Origin: Mesorhizobium sp. NZP2077
GTDB taxonomy: Bacteria; Pseudomonadota; Alphaproteobacteria; Rhizobiales; Rhizobiaceae
Length of the DNA: 64,000 nt
Direction: 5' to 3'
Assembly: GCF_013170805.1 (NCBI RefSeq)
Contig: NZ_CP051293.1
Span: 3,416,001-3,480,000 of the forward strand
Below the pieces are notes generated by a model. The model searched no databases. It was not told where the DNA came from and was given only the letters and a program-made list of their open reading frames with translations. Both the position numbers and the translations under genes were made by a program. Positions 51,557 through 63,815 of this stretch are shown one piece after another; positions within the stretch are counted from its first letter, which is position 1, and each line of letters begins with the position of its first letter.

Positions 51557-52103
51557 GCGCGCCAATCCGTTGCCGCGAGCCTGTAGAACACATGCCGCTT
51601 GAGGGCGGGGTGGCTATCGGGAATGTCTGGATGATCGAAATTGGCCGACGGATCGGTGGTCATGCCGAGGCGTTCCATGACGGCGGTGGAGCGGCGGTTG
51701 CTCGCGACCGCCAGGCAGACGATCTCGCCAAGCCCAAGCGTGTCGAAGCCGTAGGCCAGCCATGCCTCGGCGGCCTCAGTGACATATCCCTTGCCCCAGA
51801 ATTCAGGGGCCAGCCGCCAGCCGATCTCGATGGCGCCAGCCGGCAGGAACGGCAGATCATCGGTTGCGGTGATGCCGACAAAGCCGACGCATTGGCCTGA
51901 TGCAATGATCTCGGCCGCGGCGAAACCGTAGCCATCTCGTTCGATGTCGACCCGAAATTCGTCCATCTTGGCGTCCGCCTGGGCGCGGTCGCGGCGAAAC
52001 GGGAAGAACTCCATAACCCGTTCATCGGAATTGATGCGATGGAAGAGTTCGCGGTCGCGATCCTCCCAGTTGCGCAGGATCAGGCGCTCGGTACGCATGG
52101 GTA

Positions 52104-52107
<4 letters not shown>
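51535..52107 (-). CDS. GNAT family N-acetyltransferase (RimJ/RimL type)
   Basis: 190 residues of the Acetyltransf_3 group: MRTERLILRNWEDRDRELFHRINSD at the N-terminus, EIGWRLAPEFWGKGYVTEAAEAWLAYGFDTLGL with the acetyl-CoA loop, and SNRRSTAVMERLGM. The substrate (protein N-terminus, small amine or antibiotic) is unknown. The ATG overlaps the serB stop, so it is translated together with SerB. Its last residues overlap the terminator stem. Confidence 0.88.
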
Positions 52108-52980
<873 letters not shown>

Positions 52981-52991
<11 letters not shown>

Positions 52992-53946
52992 CGAGAATTC
53001 CGGCGCGGATGCGGGCGAAGGCCGCGTGAAGAACGCGATCCTGATAGCCGGGCCGACCGCCAGCGGCAAGTCGGCATTGGCGCTCGACCTGGCCGAGCGC
53101 ACGGGCGGCGTCATCGTCAACACTGATTCCATGCAAGGCTATTCGGTGCTCGACGTGCTGACAGCCAGGCCGGAGGCGGCTGACCTCGTCCGCGTGCCGC
53201 ATTTTCTCTACGGCCACGTCCAGCCCGGTACCGCCTATTCGACGGGTGGGTGGCTGCGGGATGTGATGAAACTCATCGACGATGGAATGCTGTCGCGGCG
53301 GCCAGTCTTCGTCGGCGGCACCGGGCTCTACTTTCGCGCGCTGGCGGAGGGTATTTCGGAAATGCCCGACATTCCGTCGCGGATCCGCGACCGCTGGCGC
53401 TACGAGTTGAAGGAGCAAGGCGCGGTCAAGCTGCACAGCCTGCTGCTGCGCGAGGATTCGAGAGCCGCCATGCAGCTCAAGCCAACCGACAGCCAGCGCG
53501 TCGTGCGGGCGCTGGAGGTGCTCGACGCCTCCGGCCGATCGATCCTGGATTGGCAGGCAGAGCGCGGCCGGCCGCTCATCGACAGGCAGACGGCGCGTTT
53601 CCTGGTCATCGAGCCGGACAGGGCAGCGCTGGTTGACCGCATCGAAAGGCGCTTCGACCAGATGATCGACAAGGGCGCGCTGGAGGAAGTCAGGCAACTC
53701 ACAGCTCTTGGCCTCGATACGGACCTGCCGGCGATGAAGGCGATCGGCGTTCGCGACCTGCAGGCGGCGATGGCCGGCGAGTTGAGTTTTCCGGAGGCGA
53801 TCGAGCGCGCCAAGATCGCAACCCGGCAATATGCCAAGCGGCAGGCGACCTGGTTTCGCCATCAGCTGGGGCCGGAATGGCGGAGATTGCGCCCTGGTGA
53901 CGATCTCGAAACCACGATCCAAACACTTGTTGCTAATGCAACTTAA
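52981..53946 (+). CDS. miaA: tRNA dimethylallyltransferase
   Basis: 321 residues. P-loop GPTASGKS (24-31), then VNTDSMQGYSVLDVLTARP, GGTGLYFRALAEGI and IGVRDLQAAMAGELSFPEAIERAKIATRQYAKRQATWFR. Transfers a dimethylallyl group to A37 of tRNAs reading UNN codons. The ATG at 52981 gives 15 residues before the first strand; a GTG at 53026 (VKNAILIAG) is an alternative that would remove the overlap with serB. Confidence 0.94.
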
Positions 53947-54050
53947 AAAGTTGACCTTGAGGGAAGGGTTCCCGTCGAAGTTGTCGGGATTAACGCTCCG
54001 TAAGGCGGTCCGTGCCATAAGGTCGATGGGCACTTTTTATTGGGGAGCAG

Positions 54051-54842
54051 ATGCGTTTCCATAAGGCGGAATCCGCATTTTTCGTCTTTATTTTCGTGAT
54101 CCTCGCCGCGGGCCTGGTGACGCTGCACGCCTATGGACTGTTGCGATCCTTCGCCATGGAGCTCCATACGCAGTCGGGCCTGGACAAGGTCATCTACCTC
54201 AACAAGCTGTTGTTCGCGACGGGCGTGTTGCTTGCGACCGCGCTGTTTTTCGGCATCTTCTTCATCTACCCGCTGATCCGCAGACAGGCGACGGAAGAAG
54301 GCAAGCTGCGCGCCATGACGGTTTCGCTCAGCGCCCGCTCCGAAACGCTTGAGCACGCCGCGCTGACCGACGGTCTGACCGGCATGCAGAACCGGCGCTA
54401 TTTCGACGATGCGCTCAAGGAATATCTTGAGGAGTTCCGGCGCATCGAAAAGCCTGTCGGGTTGATGATCCTCGATCTCGATCATTTCAAGCAGGTCAAC
54501 GACACCCATGGGCATGATGTCGGCGACGAGGTGCTCAAGGCCGTCGCCAACTGCCTCAAGGACATGACACGCTTCCACGACGTGGTGGCGCGGCTGGGCG
54601 GCGAGGAGTTTGCCGTCGTCACGCCCAATATGGAGGCGGAACTGCTGGCCAAGTTCGCCGAACGCATCCGCAAGGCGATCGCCAACATGTCGATCCTTTC
54701 GGGCAATGTGCGGCTCAAGATCACCACCAGCGTCGGCCTTGCCGTCTGGGACCGCAAGGAAACGGCCGAGGAATTCTATCGCCGCGCCGACCGCCAGCTC
54801 TATGAGGCGAAGAGGCAAGGCCGCAACCGCGTCTGCGCCTAG
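54051..54842 (+). CDS. membrane-bound diguanylate cyclase (GGDEF)
   Basis: 263 residues: two membrane helices (9-27 and 52-73) enclose a short periplasmic loop of about 25 residues, then a coiled segment and a GGDEF domain with the active motif GGEEF at 183-187, metal-binding Asp in LDLDHFKQVND and DGLTGMQNRRYF. It makes c-di-GMP. An RxxD inhibitory site is not evident before GGEEF (preceded by DVVARL). No EAL domain. Monocistronic between miaA and the 57-bp repeat. Confidence 0.93.
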   Translation: MRFHKAESAFFVFIFVILAAGLVTLHAYGLLRSFAMELHTQSGLDKVIYLNKLLFATGVLLATALFFGIFFIYPLIRRQATEEGKLRAMTVSLSARSETLEHAALTDGLTGMQNRRYFDDALKEYLEEFRRIEKPVGLMILDLDHFKQVNDTHGHDVGDEVLKAVANCLKDMTRFHDVVARLGGEEFAVVTPNMEAELLAKFAERIRKAIANMSILSGNVRLKITTSVGLAVWDRKETAEEFYRRADRQLYEAKRQGRNRVCA

Positions 54843-54884
54843 AATCCCATCATTGAATTCGTGAGGCTGGCCGTCTGCCGCCGT

Positions 54885-54941
54885 TTTCTGCGATTCCGGT
54901 GCTCACGGACTGAATGTCCGCTCCGCTCCGGTTCTCGAAAA
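54885..54941. repeat. 57-bp dispersed hairpin repeat, copy 2
   Basis: About 88 percent identical to 31321-31377; the central stem CGGAC/GTCCG keeps pairing with compensatory changes. It lies between the diguanylate cyclase and the HerA-like gene, again between genes. Confidence 0.75.
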
Positions 54942-55062
54942 CGGCACCAGCCTACTCAGCCTGACGAATTCCCTTTCGGGATTTACCCAAGCCGGTTCGA
55001 CGATGTGCAGCCCTCGGAAGCCTGGTTCGGCTTCCCAGTCGGTAATCAGAGCGTTTGGAGGC

Positions 55063-56913
55063 TCAGTCGTTCTGGGGGCGCAGGCCAAAGGTGGCGGGCT
55101 TCAGGCCGTAGCGCATGTCGAAGTCGTCGTCCGACTGCACGCGGCCGGTTGCCGGCTTTCGGTAGTCGGGGTCGCCGGCCTGCCGGCTGGAGTCGACCAC
55201 TTCGGCGAAGGCCATCGCCTGCGGCGTCGGTTTCGGCACGTTGCGCAGCCGCTCGACGATCGCTACCAGATCGACATCGTCGCCGGCCTTTGGTGCCGCG
55301 GTCTCTTCGCGCTTGGACGTGCCGGGAAGCAGATGGCTGGGCAGTTTTTCAAACTTCAGCCGCATGGTGGTCGCGACACCTTCGCCGAAGGCAATGGCTT
55401 CGCGTTGGCCCATCGATGACAGGAAGGCAAGCGTCGAGGCGGACGAGTCGGCGATGGCCGAACGGATGATCGCCTGATCCTGCTCGTTGGCGAGGCGCAT
55501 GGCAAAGAAGGTCGAGCATTGCGACAGGATGGTCGGGTCAAGCTCGCCTGGACGCTGGGTGACGACGCCGAGATAGCAGCCATATTTGCGGCCTTCCTTG
55601 GCGATGCGCGACAGCGCATGCCTTGTCGGTGCGAAGCCGAGGCGCGGATCGGCCGGCATGTAGCGATGCGCTTCCTCGCACAGCAGCAGGAGTTGCAGCT
55701 TGCCCTCGCTCCACAGAGCGAGGTCGAAGGCCAGGCGCGCGAGCACCGAACAGACGGAATTGACCACTTCGGAGGGCATGCCGGCCATCTCGAAGCAGGT
55801 CACCGGCCGGCCATGATGCGGCACGCGAAAGATGTTGCCGATCGTTTCGTGGATGGTGTCCTCGATTAGGCGCGAACTGAACATGAAACGATAGCGCGGA
55901 TCGGCGGCCGCCGATTCGATGCGCGTCTTCAGCGATTTGAGCGTCGGACGCTCGTTCTTGCTTTCGAGCATGCCCATGCGCTCGTCGATCTGCTTGAGCA
56001 GGTCGGCGATGCGGTAAGGTACAGGCGTATCGGCGGTCAGCGCATCATTGCCGCGCCTGAGATAAGCACCTGAATTCGGGTTGCGGTAGAGGTTCTTGGC
56101 AAGCGGAATGAGATCGCGCAGAGCGTCGATCTCTTCCGCGTCGGTCTCACGACCGCGAAACAGCACCTCGGCGAATTCCTCAAGCTTGAACATCCAGAAC
56201 GGCAGGTCGAGCGTCTTGGAATCGACCTTGACGCAATATTCAGGCAACGAGTTGGCAAATTCATTGTGTGGGTCGAGGATCAGGATGCGCAAATCGGGGC
56301 GTGCCTCAATCGATTTGCGCAGCAGCAGCGAAACGGCGGTGGATTTGCCGACGCCGGTGGTGCCGACAACGGCGAAATGGCGCGCCAGCGTGTCGTCGAT
56401 GGCGATGTTGGCGGCGATCGTCTCGTCCTGCGCCAGCGAGCCGATGGTAATGGAATGGCGGCCGGCGAGATCATAGACCGCCTGCAGATCGCGGGTGCGG
56501 ATACGGTGCGCGATAGCGCCGATATGAGGATAGGTGGTGATGCCGCGGTCGAAGATCGGCCTGGCGCCCGGCTCGGCAGCGTCGCGCACTTCACCGATCA
56601 GTTCGATGCTGACCTCGATGGCGTTCTGGCCCTCATTGCTCCAAGCGCGATCCGACTTGCCGATGGCATAGACCAGTCCGACGGTTCGCGTCGTGCCCAG
56701 ATTGATCGAGATCATCTTGCCGACCGTCCACAGGCCGGTGACCGCGCCGTCGACATCGTCGGCATAGGCGCTGATTGTGGCGCGCGCGCCGTCGCATTGC
56801 ACGACATTGCCCAGGATGCGCCGGTCGTTTTGCTCCGCGTCGCGGCGCTCCTGCGATGTCGGTTCTCCGACGGAAGCTTCGCGTTCGACATACATGGACA
56901 GGCCAATCCCCAT
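55063..56913 (-). CDS. HerA-like ATPase (DUF87/FtsK-HerA superfamily)
   Basis: 616 residues. An N-terminal HAS-barrel (about 25-125: NVVQCDGARATISAYADDVDG) is followed by a RecA-like core with Walker A GTTGVGKS (184-191), LRILILDPHNEFANSLP and Walker B LLLLCEEAHRYMP, then a sensor Gln/Arg region YLGVVTQRPGELDPTILSQCSTFFAMRLANEQDQ. HerA translocases pump DNA, usually with a NurA nuclease partner; no nuclease gene is adjacent. The C-terminal 110 residues are variable. ATGs at 56913 and 56895 are both possible starts. Confidence 0.88.
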   Translation of the reverse strand: MGIGLSMYVEREASVGEPTSQERRDAEQNDRRILGNVVQCDGARATISAYADDVDGAVTGLWTVGKMISINLGTTRTVGLVYAIGKSDRAWSNEGQNAIEVSIELIGEVRDAAEPGARPIFDRGITTYPHIGAIAHRIRTRDLQAVYDLAGRHSITIGSLAQDETIAANIAIDDTLARHFAVVGTTGVGKSTAVSLLLRKSIEARPDLRILILDPHNEFANSLPEYCVKVDSKTLDLPFWMFKLEEFAEVLFRGRETDAEEIDALRDLIPLAKNLYRNPNSGAYLRRGNDALTADTPVPYRIADLLKQIDERMGMLESKNERPTLKSLKTRIESAAADPRYRFMFSSRLIEDTIHETIGNIFRVPHHGRPVTCFEMAGMPSEVVNSVCSVLARLAFDLALWSEGKLQLLLLCEEAHRYMPADPRLGFAPTRHALSRIAKEGRKYGCYLGVVTQRPGELDPTILSQCSTFFAMRLANEQDQAIIRSAIADSSASTLAFLSSMGQREAIAFGEGVATTMRLKFEKLPSHLLPGTSKREETAAPKAGDDVDLVAIVERLRNVPKPTPQAMAFAEVVDSSRQAGDPDYRKPATGRVQSDDDFDMRYGLKPATFGLRPQND

Positions 56914-57032
56914 TTCCCTGGAGATCGAACCCTACCGGAATGGGGTTAAGGTCGGATGAGGTCGGATGGTGCAGAGAAGATTAAGTTCCTGGCGAAAATT
57001 GTAGCAAAAGGGCTCTTCTCCAACGCCCGTCT

Positions 57033-57066
57033 TTCGCTATAATGGACGAATGGATGATATAGCGAA
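57033..57066. promoter_or_regulatory. palindrome overlapping the XRE-cupin start codon
   Basis: TTCGCTATA-N16-TATAGCGAA: perfect 9-bp arms that span the ATG at 57050. Placement suits autorepression by the HTH regulator it begins; binding is inferred. Confidence 0.6.
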
Positions 57067-57613
57067 CGATATTTCCTCGACCATCGGTAGGCGGATCCAC
57101 GCCGAAAGGGGCATTCGGGATTGGTCGCTGGCCGAACTCGCCGAGCGGTCCGGCGTTTCCAAGGCGATGCTGAGCACGATCGAGCGCGGCATGACCAGCC
57201 CAACGGCCGCTCTTCTTGTCCGCATCGCGGCGGCCTTCGGCATGACGCTGTCGACCCTCATCGCTCGGGCGGAATTGCAAGGCGGCGGGCTGCTGCGCGA
57301 GGCCGACCAGCCGGTGTGGCGCGATCCCGATACAGGCTATGTCAGGCGGCATTTGTCTCCGGCCAGCGACATGCCGCTCGAGCTGATCAAGGTGCACCTG
57401 CCGGCGGGCGCCAGGGTCAGCCTGCCGGCGGCCTCCTACGCCTTCATCAAGCAGCAGATCTGGCTGATTTCCGGACGGCTCGACTTCACCGAGGGCGATG
57501 CGGTGCACAGTTTGGGGCCTGGCGACTGCCTGGCGCTCGGCGCGCCGTCGGACTGCACATTTTACGCTCCGGAGGCGGGCGCCGACTATCTCGTCGCGCT
57601 GGTCAGGGGCTGA
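57050..57613 (+). CDS. XRE-family regulator with cupin domain
   Basis: 187 residues. Helix-turn-helix at about 10-65 (WSLAELAERSGVSKAMLSTIERGMTSPTAALLVRIA) and a small beta-barrel cupin at about 95-185 (PLELIKVHLPAGARVSLPA, WLISGRLDFTEGDAVHSLGPGDCLALG). These regulators often control amino-acid, polyamine or sugar genes and bind a small effector in the cupin. A second gene follows four bases after its stop. Confidence 0.92.
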   Translation: MDDIANDISSTIGRRIHAERGIRDWSLAELAERSGVSKAMLSTIERGMTSPTAALLVRIAAAFGMTLSTLIARAELQGGGLLREADQPVWRDPDTGYVRRHLSPASDMPLELIKVHLPAGARVSLPAASYAFIKQQIWLISGRLDFTEGDAVHSLGPGDCLALGAPSDCTFYAPEAGADYLVALVRG

Positions 57614-57617
57614 GATC

Positions 57618-57926
57618 GTGGCGAGACGGCCAAAGCGCTCCCACAATGGGGGTCCGCCTCTTGACGAGTACAAGGGACCACCCTGGGGCAAGGGCGACCC
57701 TTACATCTTCCTGGCCTGGCAGGCCGCGCACGCCAAGGCATGGAAGGCGCCGAGCCGGGAGGTCATGTTGATGCGCATGGACAAGGCCGAGCGGCTGGGC
57801 CTGACCTATGAGGAATACACGCTCGAGATTCTGGAGCGCGGGCGGCACCTCAGGGAAGAAGACACCGAGCGCATCAGCGCCATCAAGGCAGCGCGCAAGC
57901 GGCGGCGCGTGCGCAATCTCTACTGA
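57618..57926 (+). CDS. hypothetical protein with HNGGPPLDE motif
   Basis: 102 residues from a GTG four bases after the XRE-cupin stop; no separate ribosome binding site, so coupled translation is likely. The N-terminus has the RSHNGGPPLDEYKGPPWG stretch, shared by many small alphaproteobacterial proteins, then a helical EYTLEILERGRHLREED region and a basic KAARKRRRVRNLY tail. No known function. Confidence 0.6.
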   Translation: MARRPKRSHNGGPPLDEYKGPPWGKGDPYIFLAWQAAHAKAWKAPSREVMLMRMDKAERLGLTYEEYTLEILERGRHLREEDTERISAIKAARKRRRVRNLY

Positions 57927-57956
57927 CGCCCATTGATCGTCTCCAGAGGGACAGGC

Positions 57957-58487
57957 ATGAATTCCATCGAAATCCGAGCCCTGAGCGCCAGTGCGGAAAC
58001 GCTGGCAATGCTGGCTGATCTGCTGGTCGAAACGGTTGCCGCCGGGGGGGCGGTCAGTTTCATGCATCCGCTGGCGACGGAAGCGGCAGGCGCATTCTGG
58101 GAGAGGTCGCTGGACGCGGCGGCCAGAGGGGAACGCGTGGTGCTCGGCGCCTGGGACGGCAAGGTTTTGATCGGCACCGTCACGCTGCTGCTCGACTTCC
58201 CACCCAACCAGCCGCACCGGGCCGAGATCGCCAAGCTGATGACATCAGTCGAACATCGGGGCAGGGGCGTCGGAACGCGCCTGATGCGGGGCGCCGAGCG
58301 TCTCGCCGTCGAGAAGCGGCGCACGCTGCTAGTCCTGGATACGGCGACGGAAGAGGGCGCTTCAGGCCTCTACGAAAAACTCGGTTTTACCCTGGCCGGC
58401 GAAATTCCGGACTATGCGCTGAAGCCGCATGGCGGACTGACCGGCACGCTGATCTACTGGAAGCGTATCGGCGCCACGTCGCGATAG
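57957..58487 (+). CDS. GNAT family N-acetyltransferase
   Basis: 176 residues with AGAGGGA upstream of the ATG. Acetyl-CoA loop at AEIAKLMTSVEHRGRGVGTRLMRGAE (QxxGxG/A-type HRGRGVG), then TLLVLDTATEEGASGLYEKLGF, the second GNAT signature. Substrate unknown. Possibly cotranscribed with the XRE-cupin regulator and the gene between them. Confidence 0.88.
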   Translation: MNSIEIRALSASAETLAMLADLLVETVAAGGAVSFMHPLATEAAGAFWERSLDAAARGERVVLGAWDGKVLIGTVTLLLDFPPNQPHRAEIAKLMTSVEHRGRGVGTRLMRGAERLAVEKRRTLLVLDTATEEGASGLYEKLGFTLAGEIPDYALKPHGGLTGTLIYWKRIGATSR

Positions 58488-58497
58488 CCCGTGCCGG

Positions 58498-61237
<2,740 letters not shown>

Positions 61238-61267
61238 CAACGGGTTCATCACCGGGAGGGGACAGCC

Positions 61268-61435
61268 ATGTGTTTCTGTTTCGATGGTGAAGGTACTGTG
61301 AGGTCGCGCAGGCCAAACAATTGTCGGGAACGTGCGGCAGACGCTCCTGAGAGGCCGCCGCGCGCTCCTCTTGGCGATACGGGGCGTTTCGACGTGGCCG
61401 CCGGTAAGTCCGAACCGGTCGAGCCTCGTGCTTGA
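61268..61435 (+). CDS. possible small Cys-containing protein downstream of tmpB
   Basis: 55 residues starting MCFCFDGEGTVRSRRPNN; GGGAGGGG lies six bases before the ATG, an unusually strong ribosome binding site. The rest is rich in Arg, Pro and Ala and shows no fold. It lies 30 bases after tmpB and before a terminator, so it would be on the tmpAB transcript. It may be a real short protein, a regulatory leader or chance. Confidence 0.3.
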   Translation: MCFCFDGEGTVRSRRPNNCRERAADAPERPPRAPLGDTGRFDVAAGKSEPVEPRA

Positions 61436-61454
61436 GCAATTGACGACGGTGTAG

Positions 61455-61482
61455 CTGTGGTGCGGCATTCGCCGCACCACAG
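61455..61482. terminator. hairpin terminator between tmpAB and the monooxygenase gene
   Basis: A perfect 12-bp stem (CTGTGGTGCGGC, loop attc, complementary arm) between convergent transcription units, 20 bases before the monooxygenase stop. No long T-run on either side; it probably ends both. Confidence 0.7.
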
Positions 61483-61502
61483 TGGTTCCTTGTTCGGGTT
61501 GG

Positions 61503-63305
61503 CTATCCCTTGTGGTGCACCTTCTGCAGCGCGTAGACCGGCGTCGGCAGGCCTGCCTGCCTTGCCTTCAATTGCAGCGCCAGGAACTGCGAATAGTGGC
61601 GTGACTGGTGCAGATTGCCGCCATGGAACCACAGCGCTTCCTGCTGCGTCGGCTTCCACATGTTGCGCAGCTCGCCTTCCCAGGGGCCGGGATCCTTGGT
61701 GGTGTTAGAGCCGAGGCCCCAGCATTTACCGACCTTGTCGGCGGTTTCGCGAGAGATCAGATCTGCGGCCCAGCCGTTCATCGAGCCATAGCCGGTGGCG
61801 TAGACGATGAGGTCCGCGGGCAGTTCCGATCCGTCGCTGAGCAGAACCGAATGCTGCTTGATCTCTTCGACGTCGACGCCGCTCTTCAGCTTGATCGAAC
61901 CATCGATGATCAGCTGAGAGGCGCCGACATCGATATAGTAGCCGGAGCCGCGCCTGAGGTACTTCATGAACAGGCCGGACTCGTCGTCGCCCCAGTCGAG
62001 CATGAAACCGGCCTTCTCCAGTCCCTTGTAGAATGCCGAGTCGCGTTTCTTCATCTCGGCATAGGCCGGGATCTGGAACTCGTGCAGGATCTTGTAGGGC
62101 AGCGAAGCAAAAATCAGATCGGCCTTGGCCGTGGTTATGCCGTTCTGCACTGCCTGCTCCGAGTAGAGCGAGCCCAGCCCGATCTCCATCAACGTGTCGG
62201 ATCTGGAAATATGGGTGCTCGAGCGCTGCACCATGGTGACGTCGGCACCGGCTTCCCAAAGTGCGGCGGCGATGTCGTGGGCGGAATTGTTGGAGCCGAT
62301 GACGACGGCCTTTTTGCCGGCATAGGCGTCGGGGCCGGGGTGCTTCGATGAGTGATGCTGGTCACCCTTGAAGTTTTCCATGCCCTTGAATTTCGGCAGA
62401 TTGGCCTTGCCGGACTGTCCGGTCGCCAGCACCAATTGCTTGGGCTTCAGGGTGATGTCCTTGCCGTCGCGGCGGACGACGACCGTCCACTCCTTCTTCT
62501 TGTCGTCATAGGAAGCGCTCTTGGCCTCGGTCGAGGACCAGTAGTTCAGCTCCATCACCTTGGTGTACATTTCCAGCCAGTCGCCGATCTTGTCCTTGGG
62601 CGAGAAGACCGGCCAGTTCTTCGGGAAATCGATATAGGGCAGATGGTCGTACCAGACCGGATCGTGCAGGCAGAGCGACTTGTAGCGTTTGCGCCAGCTG
62701 TCGCCGGCCCGCTCGTTCTTCTCGACGATGATGGTCGGCACACCGAGCTGCCGCAGCCTTGCGCCGAGCGCGATCCCACCCTGGCCGCCGCCGATGATGA
62801 GCGTGTCGGGCTGCGTCTTGAAGCCGAGTTCGGCGGCCTCCTTCTCGCGTTCTTCCTTCCATGTCGGGCGGTTCTTGCCCGAGCCATGCTTGGCGCCCAT
62901 GGGCCGCGCGAAGCCGGCCTTCTCTTCGTGGCCTTTCAATTCGGCCATGGTGGTCAGCAGCGTCCATATCTTGCCGTCCTTCAGCCTGACATGGCCAAAG
63001 CCGCGCGCCAATTCGGTCTCGAAACTGATCCAGCCCTCGATCAGCCCGCCGCTCTCGGTCGCGTCCTCGCCCTTGGCGAGCGTCCAATGCGACGGCTTTG
63101 TCTTCGACAACTGGCTTTTCAGCATGTCGCGGACCTGGTCCTTGCCCTCCATGGTCTTGATGTTCCAGGTGAAGGTGACAAGGTCGCGCCAGTAGCAGTC
63201 GTCTTGAAAACAACCGACGGCCTTCTCGATGTCATTGGCGGCGAGCGCGGCGCCGAATTGGTCGAGCAGGTCGGACAGTTTCTTGTTTGGGGCCTTGTCG
63301 AGCAT
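61503..63305 (-). CDS. flavin-containing monooxygenase with N-terminal SnoaL-like domain
   Basis: 600 residues. Residues 1-135 look like a SnoaL/NTF2 fold (LLDQFGAALAANDIEKAVGCFQDDCYWRDLVTFTWNIKTMEG). The rest is an FAD/NADPH monooxygenase: FAD Rossmann motif LIIGGGQGGIALGARLRQLG (about 170), the region LPYIDFPKNWPVFSPKD, NADPH motif VVIGSNNSAHDIAAAL and ATGYGSMNG near the C-terminus. Such fused proteins oxidise indole-3-pyruvate-like or Baeyer-Villiger substrates; the true one is unknown. Converges with tmpAB. Confidence 0.9.
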   Translation of the reverse strand: MLDKAPNKKLSDLLDQFGAALAANDIEKAVGCFQDDCYWRDLVTFTWNIKTMEGKDQVRDMLKSQLSKTKPSHWTLAKGEDATESGGLIEGWISFETELARGFGHVRLKDGKIWTLLTTMAELKGHEEKAGFARPMGAKHGSGKNRPTWKEEREKEAAELGFKTQPDTLIIGGGQGGIALGARLRQLGVPTIIVEKNERAGDSWRKRYKSLCLHDPVWYDHLPYIDFPKNWPVFSPKDKIGDWLEMYTKVMELNYWSSTEAKSASYDDKKKEWTVVVRRDGKDITLKPKQLVLATGQSGKANLPKFKGMENFKGDQHHSSKHPGPDAYAGKKAVVIGSNNSAHDIAAALWEAGADVTMVQRSSTHISRSDTLMEIGLGSLYSEQAVQNGITTAKADLIFASLPYKILHEFQIPAYAEMKKRDSAFYKGLEKAGFMLDWGDDESGLFMKYLRRGSGYYIDVGASQLIIDGSIKLKSGVDVEEIKQHSVLLSDGSELPADLIVYATGYGSMNGWAADLISRETADKVGKCWGLGSNTTKDPGPWEGELRNMWKPTQQEALWFHGGNLHQSRHYSQFLALQLKARQAGLPTPVYALQKVHHKG

Positions 63306-63593
63306 AAGTCTTCCTCCGTGAAATCCAGGCCGTCATGGTGGCTCCTCCCGAGCCGGACGATCAAGTATCGGCAGAGAGCACGGCCTTCGTCACGCCCCAC
63401 CATAGTTTCGCGTGGCTTCAAGGACTTATCCGGAAAACGCTGCTGCCGTACTGACCTGGGAGCGCCGTGTTGAGGGCGATGGATGGGACGTTGCGGTTTG
63501 CGTGATGTCGGCAGGATGTGGCGTCGGTCGCGAAATCGTGACGGCCATCTGTCGAATTGGGAAACACCTTCATCGCCGCCGCGATTTTTGCCG
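63306..63593. other. intergenic region with no recognisable gene
   Basis: Between the divergent monooxygenase start and the ilvI promoter. Contains the presumed monooxygenase promoter (CTCCTCCC-type ribosome site on the minus strand). No coding signal or repeat was recognised in it. Confidence 0.4.
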
Positions 63594-63622
63594 TTGACAG
63601 GCTGCCTTGCCCGCCCTTAGTG
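63594..63622 (+). promoter_or_regulatory. promoter of the ilvI leader
   Basis: -35 TTGACA at 63594-63599 and -10-like TTAGTG at 63617-63622, 17 bases apart. A transcript starting near 63629 would begin almost at the leader ATG, so the leader peptide could be leaderless. Confidence 0.6.
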
Positions 63623-63631
63623 TCCGCGACC

Positions 63632-63682
63632 ATGAAAAAGGCACTCATTCTCGTAGGAAGGCGCGTGGGCAAGGCGGTGTAA
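63632..63682 (+). CDS. ilv operon leader peptide
   Basis: 16 codons, MKKALILVGRRVGKAV, then TAA. Leu, Ile and Val make up six of the 16 residues, as expected for attenuation by branched-chain aminoacyl-tRNAs. It precedes a terminator hairpin at 63717 and the acetolactate synthase gene. Ribosome stalling at the Leu-Ile-Leu-Val codons would let an antiterminator form. Confidence 0.75.
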   Translation: MKKALILVGRRVGKAV

Positions 63683-63716
63683 CCGCCGGGCGAAAACCTC
63701 CCATGCGCAACACACA

Positions 63717-63740
63717 GGCTCCCTCGGGGGCCTTTTTTAT
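63717..63740 (+). terminator. attenuator terminator upstream of ilvI
   Basis: GGCTCC, loop ctcg, GGGGCC-type arm followed by TTTTTTATT: an intrinsic terminator located 76 bases before the ilvI start and 35 bases after the leader stop. Function as an attenuator is inferred from the leader peptide upstream. Confidence 0.8.
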
Positions 63741-63815
63741 TGCCTGAAACACGACTAAACGACCAACAACACCCAAATGGCAACGCCCAGATGGCGACAG
63801 TACGGGACCAGACCG

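Noticed and set aside
50402..51565. 387-codon minus-strand frame over the Do protease
   Set aside because: Antisense shadow; the plus frame has the complete catalytic triad and PDZ domains.
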